Source: Mycolicibacterium hodleri
GTDB lineage: Bacteria; Actinomycetota; Actinomycetes; Mycobacteriales; Mycobacteriaceae
DNA: 64,000 nucleotides
NCBI RefSeq assembly: GCF_025822245.1
Contig: NZ_JACKTL010000017.1
Span: forward strand, 62,001-126,000
Direction of reading: 5' to 3'
Both the position numbers and the translations under genes were made by a program. This document shows, one piece after another, positions 44,419-53,258 of the stretch; within the stretch, counting starts at the first letter, position 1; every line of letters starts with the position of its first letter. The notes under the pieces are model-generated. The model was given only the letters and a program-made list of their open reading frames with translations, was not told the origin of the DNA and searched no databases.

Positions 44419-45410
44419 CGTCTCGCGCCTCTGGCTCTGGCCAAGCCCGCCGAGGTACCGAACAGGGCGGTCCCGTCGGCTTCACTGTCGAGTTTCCGCA
44501 AGATCAACCCTTCTCGCAACGCCCAGGGGCAAATGTCCACGGTATCGATCGCAAGGGCCTTCATACTCGCTTCAGCTACCAACGCTCCCGCCACGATTTG
44601 TGGCGCGCGCTCGGCGCTCACCCCTTCCAACTCCGCTCGATCGGCCGTCGTCATCCTAGAGATGAATGCTATGAGCTGACGAAGGCCCGATGCTGTCAGT
44701 GTCCTCTTTACCCGCGGTCCAGCACCGGAAGGCGCCGCACCGGTGAGTCGCGCCAACGATCTGAAGGTCTTGGACGTCGCGACGGTCAGGTCGGGCGCAC
44801 CCGCGTCGAGCACCCGGGCGCCGGCTTCGGCCATCTCCGTGGCCAGCCAGTCCCGCAGCATCGCGACCCGACGGCGACCTGGCGGGTCGTCCTGGAGCCA
44901 CTCCCTGGTCAGTCGGCCGGCGCCGAGCGGCAGCGACAGCGCCACCTCGGGCTCTTCGTCGACGCCACTGGACAGTTCGAGCGACCCGCCGCCGATGTCG
45001 ATGTTGATGATGCGGCCGGGACTCCAGCCATACCACCGGCGGACGGCGAGGAACGTCAGTCGGGACTCGTCGACCCCCGAGAGGACCTTGAGCGCCACCC
45101 CGGTCTCCGAAAGCACCCGCGCCAGCACGTCTTCGGAGTTCGTCGCGTCGCGCACCGCGGACGTCGCGAACGCCATCAGCTCGACGCACCCGGAACTCGC
45201 GGCGATCTTGGCGAACTCGTCGATGGTGTCGACGAGTTTGTCGGCGCCCTTTCTGGTCAGCTTTCCGGAGCCGTCGATGGCCTCGGCGAGGCGCAACGAG
45301 GCCTTCGTGGAGCTCATCGGCGTCGGGTGTCCACCTCGCCGGGCGTCGACGACGAGCAGATGAACCGTGTTGCTACCCACGTCGAGCACGCCCAATCGCA
45401 CGAGACCCAC
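44415..45410 (-). CDS. ppx: Exopolyphosphatase/guanosine pentaphosphatase (Ppx/GppA family; Rv0496-like)
   Basis: 331 residues. Both halves of the ASKHA ATPase-like fold are present: [19 protein letters not shown] at the N terminus (phosphate 1 loop) and [16 protein letters not shown] (phosphate 2), with the catalytic Glu in the [16 protein letters not shown] region. The short single-module length matches mycobacterial Ppx1 (Rv0496), which hydrolyses short-chain polyphosphate. GTG 45410 is used; GTG 45401, three codons later, is equally possible. It is divergent from the next gene with only 25 bases between. Confidence 0.92.
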   Translation of the reverse strand: MGLVRLGVLDVGSNTVHLLVVDARRGGHPTPMSSTKASLRLAEAIDGSGKLTRKGADKLVDTIDEFAKIAASSGCVELMAFATSAVRDATNSEDVLARVLSETGVALKVLSGVDESRLTFLAVRRWYGWSPGRIINIDIGGGSLELSSGVDEEPEVALSLPLGAGRLTREWLQDDPPGRRRVAMLRDWLATEMAEAGARVLDAGAPDLTVATSKTFRSLARLTGAAPSGAGPRVKRTLTASGLRQLIAFISRMTTADRAELEGVSAERAPQIVAGALVAEASMKALAIDTVDICPWALREGLILRKLDSEADGTALFGTSAGLARARGARR

Positions 45411-45435
45411 GTTATCGGGTCTACCGTTGCGTTCC

Positions 45436-46224
45436 GTGAGCGGATCGCGCCCCGGTGCCAAGAACGGTGAGGTTGACTTGGACTTCGCCCGAGAATGGGT
45501 GGAGTTCTTCGACCCCGACAATCCCGAACATCTGATCGCCGCCGACATCACCTGGCTGTGTTCGCGGTGGACGTGCGTGTTCGGTACGCCCGCGTGCCAG
45601 GGCACGGTCGAGAACCGTCCCGACGACGGCTGTTGCAGCCACGGCGCCTTCATGTCCGACGACGACGACGTCGCCAAGCTCGACGACGCCGTCAAGCAGC
45701 TCACCGACGAGGACTGGCAGTTCCGCGACAAGGGTCTGGGCCGCAAGGGTTATCTCGAGATGGACGAATACGACGGCAAGGACAACCTCCGGACCCGGAA
45801 GTACAAGGGCGCCTGCATCTTTCTCAACCGACCCGGGTTCGCGGGCGGCATCGGCTGCGCGCTGCACACCAAGGCGCTCAAGCTCGGCGTGGAGCCCCTG
45901 ACGATGAAGCCCGAGATCTGCTGGCAGCTGCCGATCCGGCGCAGCCAGGAGTGGGTGGAGCGGCCCGACGGCACCCAGGTGCTGCGCACGACCATCACCG
46001 AGTACGACCGTCGCGGCTGGGGCGAGGGCGGTGCCGACCTGCACTGGTATTGCACCGGCGATCCCAACGCCCACGTCGGGGCCCGCCAGGTGTGGCAGTC
46101 CTACGCCCCCGAACTGACCGAGTTGCTTGGTGCGAACGCCTACGCGGAACTCGCGGCACTGTGCAAGCGCCGCAGCAGCTTGGGGCTAATCGCCATTCAC
46201 CCCGCTACGCGGGCCGCGAAGTAG
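45436..46224 (+). CDS. Cys-rich conserved protein of unknown function (Rv0495c-like)
   Basis: 262 residues from GTG 45436. The N-terminal part has a cluster of Cys that could hold a metal or iron-sulfur centre: [15 protein letters not shown], then DGCCSHG, then GACIF, then GIGCALH, reminiscent of YkgJ-type zinc/Fe-S proteins. A basic segment ([17 protein letters not shown]) and a Trp-rich region follow. Conserved in mycobacteria at this position beside ppx. Function is not known. Two small GC hairpins at its end may terminate transcription. Confidence 0.85.
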   Translation: MSGSRPGAKNGEVDLDFAREWVEFFDPDNPEHLIAADITWLCSRWTCVFGTPACQGTVENRPDDGCCSHGAFMSDDDDVAKLDDAVKQLTDEDWQFRDKGLGRKGYLEMDEYDGKDNLRTRKYKGACIFLNRPGFAGGIGCALHTKALKLGVEPLTMKPEICWQLPIRRSQEWVERPDGTQVLRTTITEYDRRGWGEGGADLHWYCTGDPNAHVGARQVWQSYAPELTELLGANAYAELAALCKRRSSLGLIAIHPATRAAK

Positions 46225-46234
46225 CCGCGGTTTT
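46201..46234 (+). terminator. Candidate tandem-hairpin terminator overlapping the Rv0495c-like stop
   Basis: Two consecutive short stems, CCCGC-TAC-GCGGG (46201-46213) and CCGCG-n7-CGCGG (46214-46230), followed by TTTT (46231-46234). The TAG stop lies in the second loop. Only a short T tract is present, as usual for mycobacterial terminators, so this is a moderate call. Confidence 0.4.
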
Positions 46235-46660
46235 GCTGCCCGCCTGCGTGCACCGCGCGCGACGGCCAGCCCCCTCTCACCGCTAACCGCTCGCCGCTAG
46301 CCGCATTCCGCCGGCCGCGTCGCGGACGTCGGCGCGTTCGATCAGCACCACCCCGCGAACAACCAGGAATCCGCCCACGTCGATCCGCGCCTGGGCAGCC
46401 CGAGCTCGTGCAAGCCCTTCCCCAGTAATGGCGTCCCGCGCCTGACGAAGTGGCGTCTACGCATGTCACGAAGCATTGCGCTGGACAGTCGGCGCGTTGT
46501 CGGCAAACCCCAGGATCGTGGGCGGTCCGCCATTGGATCGAACGGGAGACATACTTCTGGGATTAATTCGCTAGTTACCTGTCAGGTTAATTGTCGACCT
46601 CGTCTACCTACCCCACGTGATTCGCAGTTGCAGTAAGCCACCATCGCCACTAATCTGCAG
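46225..46660. other. Long intergenic region at the left border of the polysaccharide locus
   Basis: No convincing gene in about 435 bases; short open frames on the minus strand (up to 90 codons, 46197-46469) have Arg/Gly-rich shadows of GC-rich DNA. A short direct repeat, CGCTAACCGCTCGCCGCTAG-like, lies at 46281-46300. From about 46545 the GC content drops and an imperfect dyad ACCTG-T-CAGGT occurs in the stretch around 46577-46587, a possible operator or promoter region for the polysaccharide genes. Confidence 0.4.
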
Positions 46661-46696
46661 AAGCCCAGCAAGGGTCGCCGGGCTTAAATCGAGGGG
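46661..46696 (+). promoter_or_regulatory. Leader hairpin and strong ribosome binding site before the initiating sugar transferase
   Basis: AAGCCC (46661-46666) and GGGCTT (46680-46685) pair across a 13-base loop in the presumed leader. They are followed at once by the ribosome binding site GAGGGG (46691-46696), five bases before the ATG at 46702. The hairpin does not cover the binding site, so any control would need an alternative fold. Confidence 0.3.
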
Positions 46697-46701
46697 CCGC
46701 A

Positions 46702-48282
46702 ATGTTCGCTGTAACAGATACTGCAGACGTAACTACGAGTAAATCTGCAGATATGGCGGTTCCTGAGCTTCGCCAAAATCTGATCTTGCCGACACTTTTG
46801 GCGCCGGAAGCACTCCCTGCGACAGTTCTCCCAAGTCGGTCCGCTCGCGAACGCCGTCATGCAAAGTACGCACGACGACTCATTTTCAGCGATGGGGTGA
46901 TTATTTGCCTCAGCATCTTCTCAGCGCAGATTCTGCGCTTCTGGGACCAGCCCGTGCCCGTCTCCTCACCGTGGGCCTGGAGCGCCGGATTTGGCTACAC
47001 CCTGGTGTCGTGCCTACTGGCAGTGCTGTGGATGGGATTCCTCTCCCTGGGGAGCCGATCAGCCAAGGTGGCCGGCCGAGGCCTCGAGGAATACGCGGTG
47101 CTGGTTGCCGCCACGCTGCAGCTCTTCGGACTGGCTGCGATCGCGTCGATGCTCCTTCACGTCGACGTGTCTCGCGGCTACCTGGCGATCGCCCTTCCCC
47201 TCGGCCTCACCGGATTGGTGGTGAACCGCTGGGGTTGGCGTCACTACACCGCTCGTATCCGCCGCCGAGGCATGGATCAAGACCGACTGCTGATCGTCGG
47301 TACCGCCGTTTCAGCACACGATGTCGCCACCGAATTCGCCAAGGATCCATGGGCGGGCTACCAGATCGTGGGGATTTGCACGCCTGAAGGCCCTACGGAG
47401 GCTGACGCCTCCATTTCCGTTGGCGGCCAACCGATTCCCGTGGTCGGCATGTCACAGGCCATCCTCGACGCCGTGCAGCGCACCGGGGTTCATACCGTCG
47501 CCCTGGCCGCGACGCACGGTCTACGTCCAGTCGACGTCCGCCGATTGATGTGGGAGCTCGACGCCTTGCAGGTCGACCTCATGCTCGCACCCGGCATGAT
47601 CGACATCGCCGACCGAAGACTGCACAGCCGACCCGTTGCCGGGATGGCCATGTTCGAAATCGTCAAGCCGCAGTACTCTCGGGCGAATTCGCTTATCAAG
47701 CGCAGCTTCGACATCGTCTTCGCGTTGGTGGCGTTGCTGCTCGTGTCGCCCGTGATGGTTGCGACGGCGCTCGCCGTGCGGCTCACGAGCCGCGGGCCGA
47801 CGTTCTACCGGTCCGAGCGAATCGGCATGGACGGCGCTCCGTTTCGGATGACCAAGTTCCGTAGCATGTTCGTCGACGCCGAGTCTCGCATGCCTGCGCT
47901 CATCGCCGCCAACGGCGGCAACGCGCTCTTCTTCAAGATGAAGGACGACCCGCGGGTCACCCGTGTCGGAAGACTCATCCGCAAGTTCAGCATCGACGAG
48001 CTCCCTCAATTCTTCGACGTATTGCGTGGCACGATGAGCGTCGTCGGACCGCGGCCTCAGGTGCGTCGTGAAGTCGACTCCTACGACGACCTCGTCTCTC
48101 GGCGTTTGACGGTCAAGCCGGGTCTTACGGGGTTGTGGCAAATCAGCGGTCGATCCGACCTCGCGGTAGAGGACGCCATCCGGCTGGACCTGACCTACGT
48201 GGAGAACTGGTCGCTCTACCGGGACCTGATCATCATCGTCAAGACCGTTCGCACCGTCCTCCTCGGCAGCGGCGCATACTGA
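46702..48282 (+). CDS. Polyprenyl-phosphate sugar-1-phosphate transferase initiating extracellular polysaccharide synthesis
   Basis: 526 residues of the WbaP/CpsE/WcaJ type (polyisoprenyl-phosphate hexose-1-phosphate transferase). Four N-terminal membrane helices (about 60-180) precede a CoA-binding-like domain (DRLLIVGTAVSAHDVATEF, about 195-300). The catalytic domain starts with KRSFDIVFALVALLL (from residue 333, the re-entrant helix) and carries FRMTKFRSMFVDAE, SIDELPQFFDVLRG with the catalytic Asp432-Glu433 pair, MSVVGPRP and KPGLTGLWQISGRS. It moves a sugar phosphate from a nucleotide sugar to decaprenyl phosphate, starting the repeat unit. Codon use of the first 60 residues is AT-richer than the neighbours. 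First gene of the accessory locus. Confidence 0.93.
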   Translation: MFAVTDTADVTTSKSADMAVPELRQNLILPTLLAPEALPATVLPSRSARERRHAKYARRLIFSDGVIICLSIFSAQILRFWDQPVPVSSPWAWSAGFGYTLVSCLLAVLWMGFLSLGSRSAKVAGRGLEEYAVLVAATLQLFGLAAIASMLLHVDVSRGYLAIALPLGLTGLVVNRWGWRHYTARIRRRGMDQDRLLIVGTAVSAHDVATEFAKDPWAGYQIVGICTPEGPTEADASISVGGQPIPVVGMSQAILDAVQRTGVHTVALAATHGLRPVDVRRLMWELDALQVDLMLAPGMIDIADRRLHSRPVAGMAMFEIVKPQYSRANSLIKRSFDIVFALVALLLVSPVMVATALAVRLTSRGPTFYRSERIGMDGAPFRMTKFRSMFVDAESRMPALIAANGGNALFFKMKDDPRVTRVGRLIRKFSIDELPQFFDVLRGTMSVVGPRPQVRREVDSYDDLVSRRLTVKPGLTGLWQISGRSDLAVEDAIRLDLTYVENWSLYRDLIIIVKTVRTVLLGSGAY

Positions 48283-48670
48283 TCGACCCCCCTGGGGCGG
48301 AGGGGGCCGGGCCGCGTCCAGCCAACTCGAGCGTGCTGCGTCGAGCGGCTCTACGAATCGTCAACCACAACCGGTCGGCCAAAGAGGTTGCCCTTGACCA
48401 GTTTTCGCCGCGGACACCGAATCGGTGCTCGTGGTTGCGCCGGTCGACGCCGAATCGCACCACCACTCGCGCAACTCTGGCAAACCGCCGACACGATTGG
48501 CCACGTCACCCCGTTGGCGCCAACTCGAGCCACGGGGCGTGGCGTAATCCCATGATCATCAGCTCATTCGAGCAGACTTGGCCATCGAATTTCCCGCAAG
48601 ACCGAGACAAACATGCGTCTCTGTGCGAATCTAGCAACTGCTAGGATCGGACTCAACGACGAGAAGAGAG
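48283..48670. other. Intergenic region between the sugar transferase and the tandem hydrolase
   Basis: 388 bases with no supported gene. It opens with a GC hairpin, shows a short palindrome ACCGAATCGGT around 48417-48427 and becomes AT-richer toward the end. A TAGGAT -10-like element (48642-48647) lies 23 bases before the next ATG (48671), preceded by the purine-rich GAGAAGAGAG, so the hydrolase gene probably has its own promoter. Confidence 0.35.
48287..48306 (+). terminator. Possible GC hairpin terminator after the sugar transferase gene
   Basis: CCCCC and GGGGG pair around a 9- to 10-base loop, starting five bases after the TGA stop (48280-48282). There is no T tract, so it may only slow polymerase or protect the mRNA end. 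Confidence 0.25.
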
Positions 48671-50470
48671 ATGGCGGGCGGCAGTGAGATGAGGCAAGAA
48701 CATGGCCTGCAGGGCACTCCAACGTGGTTCGGCCCCACGTCCGCACCACTGTTCGGCGTCGTCCACGTACCCGTCGGGGGTGTCGCCCGCGGCGGCGTAG
48801 TCATCTGCCCGCCGCTGGGGCGTGAGCACCTCGACACCTACCGGGGACTCAAACTCCTCGCTCAACGAATGTGCGGAGCCGGATTCGCCGTTCTGCGTTT
48901 CGACTATCGGGGCACCGGCGACTCGTCGGGCGAGCAGATCGTGGACGACGCCGTCGACGATTATCTCGACAGCGTCGGGGCGGCAGCGGACTATCTGCGC
49001 GACTCCGGCGTCGAGAACCTGACGCTGGTCGGACTGCGAATTGGATCGCTCATCGCCGCAACGGCGGCAACGATGCTCGACGGCGTTTCCGGCCTGGTCC
49101 TGTGGGATCCCGTCACCGACGGACGCATGTTCATGCGTGAGCAGCGGGTCCTCTACAAGATGACGGCGGGAGGGGACGAACCGGTCTCGGGCACCGAGCC
49201 GATCCTTGGCATCACGTTCTCCAGCACTGCCGCAAAGAGATTCGCCTCTTTGAAGATGCCGGCCCCGATCCACGAACCGGCGAGGTCCCTGTTGCTGGTT
49301 CGGCCCGAGCGAGCTGACGATCCACGGTTGCACGACTGGACTGAAGCGCAGAACTGCACGCTGGCGGACGTTTCCGGGCAACCGGATTTCGTCGAAGCGG
49401 CAAGTACCGCGGTCGTCAAGATTCCGATGGAGGCCGTGGACGGCATCACGAACTGGCTGGATCGAGGGCTGCCGTCTGAGACGCGCCCCTTCACGCCGGC
49501 CCTTCGGAGCGACTCGGTGATCGAAGAGCGGCCAGACGGCCACAGGGTAGTCGAGACGCTGGAGGAGCTCGGCCCACATCGACTATTCGCAATCCGTACC
49601 ACCGCCACCGGCGTCACGCCAGGCGGTCCAACGTTGTTGTTGCACAACACCGCCTGCGAGCACCGAGTCGGCTCCGGGAGGATTTGGCCGGACACGGCGC
49701 GGGAGTTGGCCGCGTTGGGGATGACGGTCGTCCGTTACGACCGGCGTGGGATCGGCGACACCGGTCTCGCGACCGGAGAGTATGCGTGGATTCACTCCGA
49801 CGTCGCCAATGCCGACGTCGTCGACGCCACCACCGCGATGAACGTGGCGCCCGACAAATTGATGATGTCCGGTATCTGTTCCGGCGCGTGGAATTCGGCG
49901 TATGCCGCCCTCGATCACGGCGCAAAGTCGATAATATTGGTCAACTTGTTGTTGTATTCGTTGCGTCGGGTAGACGGGGCACCGGAAAGGCTGATCAGGA
50001 TCACACCGGGCGCGCCGGATACCGATCCAGTACCCGAAGGGCGAGCCAAACGGCTGATCAAACACATCGTGCGCACGCGTCTTCCCTACCGCGGTTGGCT
50101 TCTACTCGGCTGGCTCGGCTTCACCCAAGCGCCGGAAGTACTGCTGAAGGCGTTGGCGCGCAAGGGTGTTTCGACCGAATTGGTGCTGTCGCCGTCGGAT
50201 CTCGAGTGGTACGAAGGACATCGAGGTCCGATCGGTATGGCACGACTGGCGCGACGAGGTTGGGCGCCAAAACTCGTAGCGGCACCGACCGGCGACCATG
50301 CGGCGCTGCAGCGCAATCTTCAACTCTTCGTCCGCAGATACTTGGTCGAGGCCGTGCAGCGGGAATTCGCGGGCGAGCTGTCTCCCACGATCGTCGTGCC
50401 CGAAAGCGCTGCTCGAACGCCACCGCGGCGCCGGTCCACGGTTGCCACCGCGTCCGCATCACTCCGCTAG
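48671..50470 (+). CDS. Tandem alpha/beta-hydrolase of the exosortase-associated type
   Basis: 599 residues with two alpha/beta-hydrolase domains. The first (about 25-265) opens with VVICPPLGREHLDTYRGLKL and has FAVLRFDYRGTGDSSG and the elbow LVGLRIGSLIA. The second (about 315-570) has LLLHNTACEHRVGSGRIWPD, VVRYDRRGIGDTG and the elbow MSGICSGAWNS. These two patterns resemble exosortase system-associated hydrolases 2 and 1 (the PEP-CTERM polysaccharide loci of Gram-negatives), here in one chain. Neither elbow has the usual Ser: the positions are Arg123 and Cys403. No exosortase is present in the window. It probably acts on an acyl or peptidyl group linked to the polysaccharide, but this is inference. 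A Ser/Thr/Arg-rich tail ends the protein. Confidence 0.85.
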   Translation: MAGGSEMRQEHGLQGTPTWFGPTSAPLFGVVHVPVGGVARGGVVICPPLGREHLDTYRGLKLLAQRMCGAGFAVLRFDYRGTGDSSGEQIVDDAVDDYLDSVGAAADYLRDSGVENLTLVGLRIGSLIAATAATMLDGVSGLVLWDPVTDGRMFMREQRVLYKMTAGGDEPVSGTEPILGITFSSTAAKRFASLKMPAPIHEPARSLLLVRPERADDPRLHDWTEAQNCTLADVSGQPDFVEAASTAVVKIPMEAVDGITNWLDRGLPSETRPFTPALRSDSVIEERPDGHRVVETLEELGPHRLFAIRTTATGVTPGGPTLLLHNTACEHRVGSGRIWPDTARELAALGMTVVRYDRRGIGDTGLATGEYAWIHSDVANADVVDATTAMNVAPDKLMMSGICSGAWNSAYAALDHGAKSIILVNLLLYSLRRVDGAPERLIRITPGAPDTDPVPEGRAKRLIKHIVRTRLPYRGWLLLGWLGFTQAPEVLLKALARKGVSTELVLSPSDLEWYEGHRGPIGMARLARRGWAPKLVAAPTGDHAALQRNLQLFVRRYLVEAVQREFAGELSPTIVVPESAARTPPRRRSTVATASASLR

Positions 50471-50521
50471 CTACCGGCTCCGCGCACTCACCGCGGCGCG
50501 ACGGGGTCGGGATCGGGGTTC

Positions 50522-51688
50522 CTAGGCTGCGATGGTGGCTTGCACTCGCTCAACCACCGCGGCCAGAGCCTGCACTGCCTGAGCGATTTCTTGGCGTTCG
50601 GGTGCGGCGACCTTGTCGTAGAAGACGAATCCATCGCCGTCACGGTGCTTGGACAGCACCTCGTCGACCGCCGCGAACTGCGCGTCGACCTCGGAGCCCA
50701 GGTCGGGGCTGAGCTCGTCGAGTATCGGCCGCACCGAAGCGACCGCTGCCTGCGCACCATCCACGCTCGACTGAAAGTTCCACAGATCCGTATGGCTGAA
50801 CTCTTCATCGGCCCCACTGGTCGCGTTGGCCGAAACGTATTCGAGAAGGGCTTGCGCGCCGCCGGCGATGCGGGTCGGATCAACCGTCCACGTCGGCGCC
50901 TTCACCTCCGCGTCTAGCTGTTCGACGTCGGCGAGCAACTGATCGGCGATCGCATTGGTGTCGGGTTGCAGACCGGAGGCCCACAGGTCGCGCTCCAATC
51001 GGTGAAATCCGGACCATTGCTGGCCGACCCCGACGTCGGCCTGGTGCATACGGATGCGGGTGGCCAATTCTTCGTTGAACGCCGCCGCAGCCGGTCTGGT
51101 GCGTTGGTAGTAAGCCCGCGCGGTCGGATACACCGCCTCAGCGCCGACGACATCGCCCTTCTTGATGGCGCCGACGAAGGCTACGGTGGCCGCCACCAGC
51201 GCGCTGGTCTGAGCGCTCAAATAGCGCTGATAGCTCGCGGCTGCGTCCTTGAACCGAGCGTCGACCGTCATAGGCACGTCGTCACCGGTCACCGTGAACG
51301 AGCCGCGCAAACCGCCGCCGATCATTCCCGGCTTGCACGATGTGCGATAGGTCCCCGGGGTGCCGAGCTGCGCCACCAGTGTGCGCTGCAAGCCGGGAGC
51401 GATGTTCTCGACGGCGCCCACCACCCGGTCCCCCACGCCGAGGACGTAGAACGCGGTGGCCTTGGTTCCGGTGTTGGTGATGACGAAGGTGTTGGGACCG
51501 ACGTGCCCATTGGTGTCGGACACCTCGCACGAGGTATCGGAGGCGTTGACGGCGATGCCGGTACTTGCATCACCCGACGGATCCGGCATCGGTACCACCG
51601 TGGTGGTGGCGCAGGCAGCGACGGCCATGCTCGTCAGAACACACGACATTGCCGCAACACGAGCCTTGGCTCGCGCACCGTTCTTCAC
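50522..51688 (-). CDS. EfeO/EfeM-like lipoprotein (cupredoxin plus M75 imelysin domain)
   Basis: 388 residues. The signal peptide ends in a lipobox with Cys26 (MAVAAC), so the protein should be anchored outside the membrane. Residues about 45-135 form a cupredoxin-like domain with Cys54 and Cys118, and residues about 145-388 an M75 (imelysin) helical domain with the HxxE metal motif FHRLE (His229, Glu232). EfeO works with the EfeU permease and EfeB peroxidase in ferrous iron uptake, but neither is encoded here, so this is an orphan. It is convergent with the hydrolase gene and downstream of a glycosyltransferase gene on the same strand (82-base gap). Confidence 0.85.
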   Translation of the reverse strand: MKNGARAKARVAAMSCVLTSMAVAACATTTVVPMPDPSGDASTGIAVNASDTSCEVSDTNGHVGPNTFVITNTGTKATAFYVLGVGDRVVGAVENIAPGLQRTLVAQLGTPGTYRTSCKPGMIGGGLRGSFTVTGDDVPMTVDARFKDAAASYQRYLSAQTSALVAATVAFVGAIKKGDVVGAEAVYPTARAYYQRTRPAAAAFNEELATRIRMHQADVGVGQQWSGFHRLERDLWASGLQPDTNAIADQLLADVEQLDAEVKAPTWTVDPTRIAGGAQALLEYVSANATSGADEEFSHTDLWNFQSSVDGAQAAVASVRPILDELSPDLGSEVDAQFAAVDEVLSKHRDGDGFVFYDKVAAPERQEIAQAVQALAAVVERVQATIAA

Positions 51689-51770
51689 TCAAAGAGCCTT
51701 TCAATCGTCGACTCCGCCCTAGAGCGCAGAGCGAGCGGAGAGAACACGGCAGCGCGCTACGACGTGTGAG

Positions 51771-53030
51771 TCACCCGAGGGCGAAGGCCGCGTCGTAGCA
51801 GGCGAAAACCGCCTCCCGCGAAAACGTGTCGGCGAAGTGAGCTCGAGCGCCCTCCGACACCGCGAGATTATATGCGGGATCCGTCAGTTCGATCATGGCT
51901 TCGGCGAACAGCGACGCGTCGTCGGCAACCAGCACGCCGCGTTCGGCACCCGCTGCGAACCCGTCTGCACCCACGCCGGTCGACACCACGGGCACGCCGC
52001 GTCCCAGCGCCTCGATGACCTTCAATTTGATGCCTGACCCGAATCGCAGGTGATTGACGAGTGCGGCCGCCGAGGACAACGACTCCGTGAGGTCCTTGAC
52101 GTACCCCTCAATCGTGACCGACCCCTCGAAGCTGCGCGCCAACTGGGCAAGTCCTGGGCTGGCTCCCTTGCCGATGATGCGTAGCCTCGCACCGGGGGCG
52201 CGGAGGAGAACGCCCGGCCATACGTTCGTCAGGAACGACCGCACACCGTCGTCGTTGTGAGGCAGGGCCAGCAGACCGACGAACAAGAATTCGGGGGCGC
52301 CGCGATACTGCCTCTTGAGATATTCGGGGGGCGCGATCAGCGGAGGCACCGCCGCGACGTCCCCACGCGGCGCATTTGCCACCCGTCGAGTCAGGCGATC
52401 TGCCTCTCCCTGGTTGACCAGCAGACTGCGTCCAAATTGGCGGGCTGCCCGGTTCTCGCTTCGGCGGGCCAACTCGGATTCCAGCCGAAGGAGCGCCCGC
52501 TGCGGCCCCCTGCTGTCGGCGAGTGGACGCAGCGAGGTCGGCACGTGTTCGGCGAAATTGCCCAGTGGCCGCATCTCCACGTCCGGGTAACGATCCCCCG
52601 CTGCCAGCATCCCGAGATACCGCTCCGAGAACAGGTCGTCGAGGTAACAAATCTGATGGCCGGATCGGGCGGGATCGGCGTACTGCGCCATCCGAATGGT
52701 GTCGTAGATCTCGAGGCTTGGTCCGATGCGGTCCAACGCGTCGCGCACGGCACGATCCAACGGCCGCGACGACAAGAGCGATTCCTGCAGCGTTGCCCGT
52801 CCCGTCCCGGTCCGCGTCACGACCGCGCCGAGCGCAGCCCGCCGGCTTGGCTTCGGCAACGGGTGCATCTTCACGGGGAAGTTCGGCCGAGCCTGCCCAC
52901 CGACGAGGAGGTAATGCACTTTGTCGGGGCCTCGACGGTCGACGAGATAGTCGAGGAAACCCGCGAGAACGACCTTCTTGCCAGCATCGGTGGGAAATGG
53001 GTCGACGGCGCTGAGCAGGGTTACGGGCAC
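51771..53030 (-). CDS. GT4-type glycosyltransferase
   Basis: About 419 residues from GTG 53030, which has GAGG seven bases upstream. The N-terminal Rossmann domain starts TLLSAVDPFPTDAGKKVVLAG. The C-terminal GT-B half has FLFVGLLALPHNDDGVRSF, LRIIGKGASPG and the nucleotide-sugar binding run FGSGIKLKVIEALGRGVPVV, typical of GT4 enzymes that act late in polysaccharide repeat-unit assembly. The sugar is unknown. It is the only glycosyltransferase in this locus on the minus strand and is divergent from the flippase gene, suggesting separate control or acquisition. Confidence 0.88.
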   Translation of the reverse strand: MPVTLLSAVDPFPTDAGKKVVLAGFLDYLVDRRGPDKVHYLLVGGQARPNFPVKMHPLPKPSRRAALGAVVTRTGTGRATLQESLLSSRPLDRAVRDALDRIGPSLEIYDTIRMAQYADPARSGHQICYLDDLFSERYLGMLAAGDRYPDVEMRPLGNFAEHVPTSLRPLADSRGPQRALLRLESELARRSENRAARQFGRSLLVNQGEADRLTRRVANAPRGDVAAVPPLIAPPEYLKRQYRGAPEFLFVGLLALPHNDDGVRSFLTNVWPGVLLRAPGARLRIIGKGASPGLAQLARSFEGSVTIEGYVKDLTESLSSAAALVNHLRFGSGIKLKVIEALGRGVPVVSTGVGADGFAAGAERGVLVADDASLFAEAMIELTDPAYNLAVSEGARAHFADTFSREAVFACYDAAFALG

Positions 53031-53162
53031 TTTTCTACCTCGGAGTTCCTCACTGTCGTGCCGTTTCAGCGCAGAGACAGTAAACGGTTGTCCACGTCGC
53101 AAACGCGACGCTCGTGGTGTCGCCGCTCAGCAAAAGGCCCACCTCGCGGTACGCCAGCAGAC

Positions 53163-53192
53163 TTGCTGTGCAGCCCGGCAAGCTATGCTTGC
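53163..53192 (+). promoter_or_regulatory. Candidate promoter with overlapping inverted repeat before the flippase gene
   Basis: TTGCTG (53163-53168) and TATGCT (53184-53189) resemble a -35/-10 pair with a 15-base spacer. The perfect inverted repeat GCAAGC-TAT-GCTTGC (53178-53192), followed by TTTT, overlaps the -10. It could be an operator for the divergent genes, or a small hairpin that attenuates transcription; the two readings cannot be separated by eye. Confidence 0.35.
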
Positions 53193-53258
53193 TTTTGACC
53201 ATCCTTACATGGATACGCAATACTGGCAAAGATTCGAGGGGTTGTTTCAGGTGCAGAC

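Noticed and set aside
46197..46469. 90-codon minus-strand frame in the intergenic region before the polysaccharide locus
   Set aside because: No ribosome binding site, Arg/Gly-rich composition and no recognisable motif; overlaps the end of the Rv0495c-like gene.
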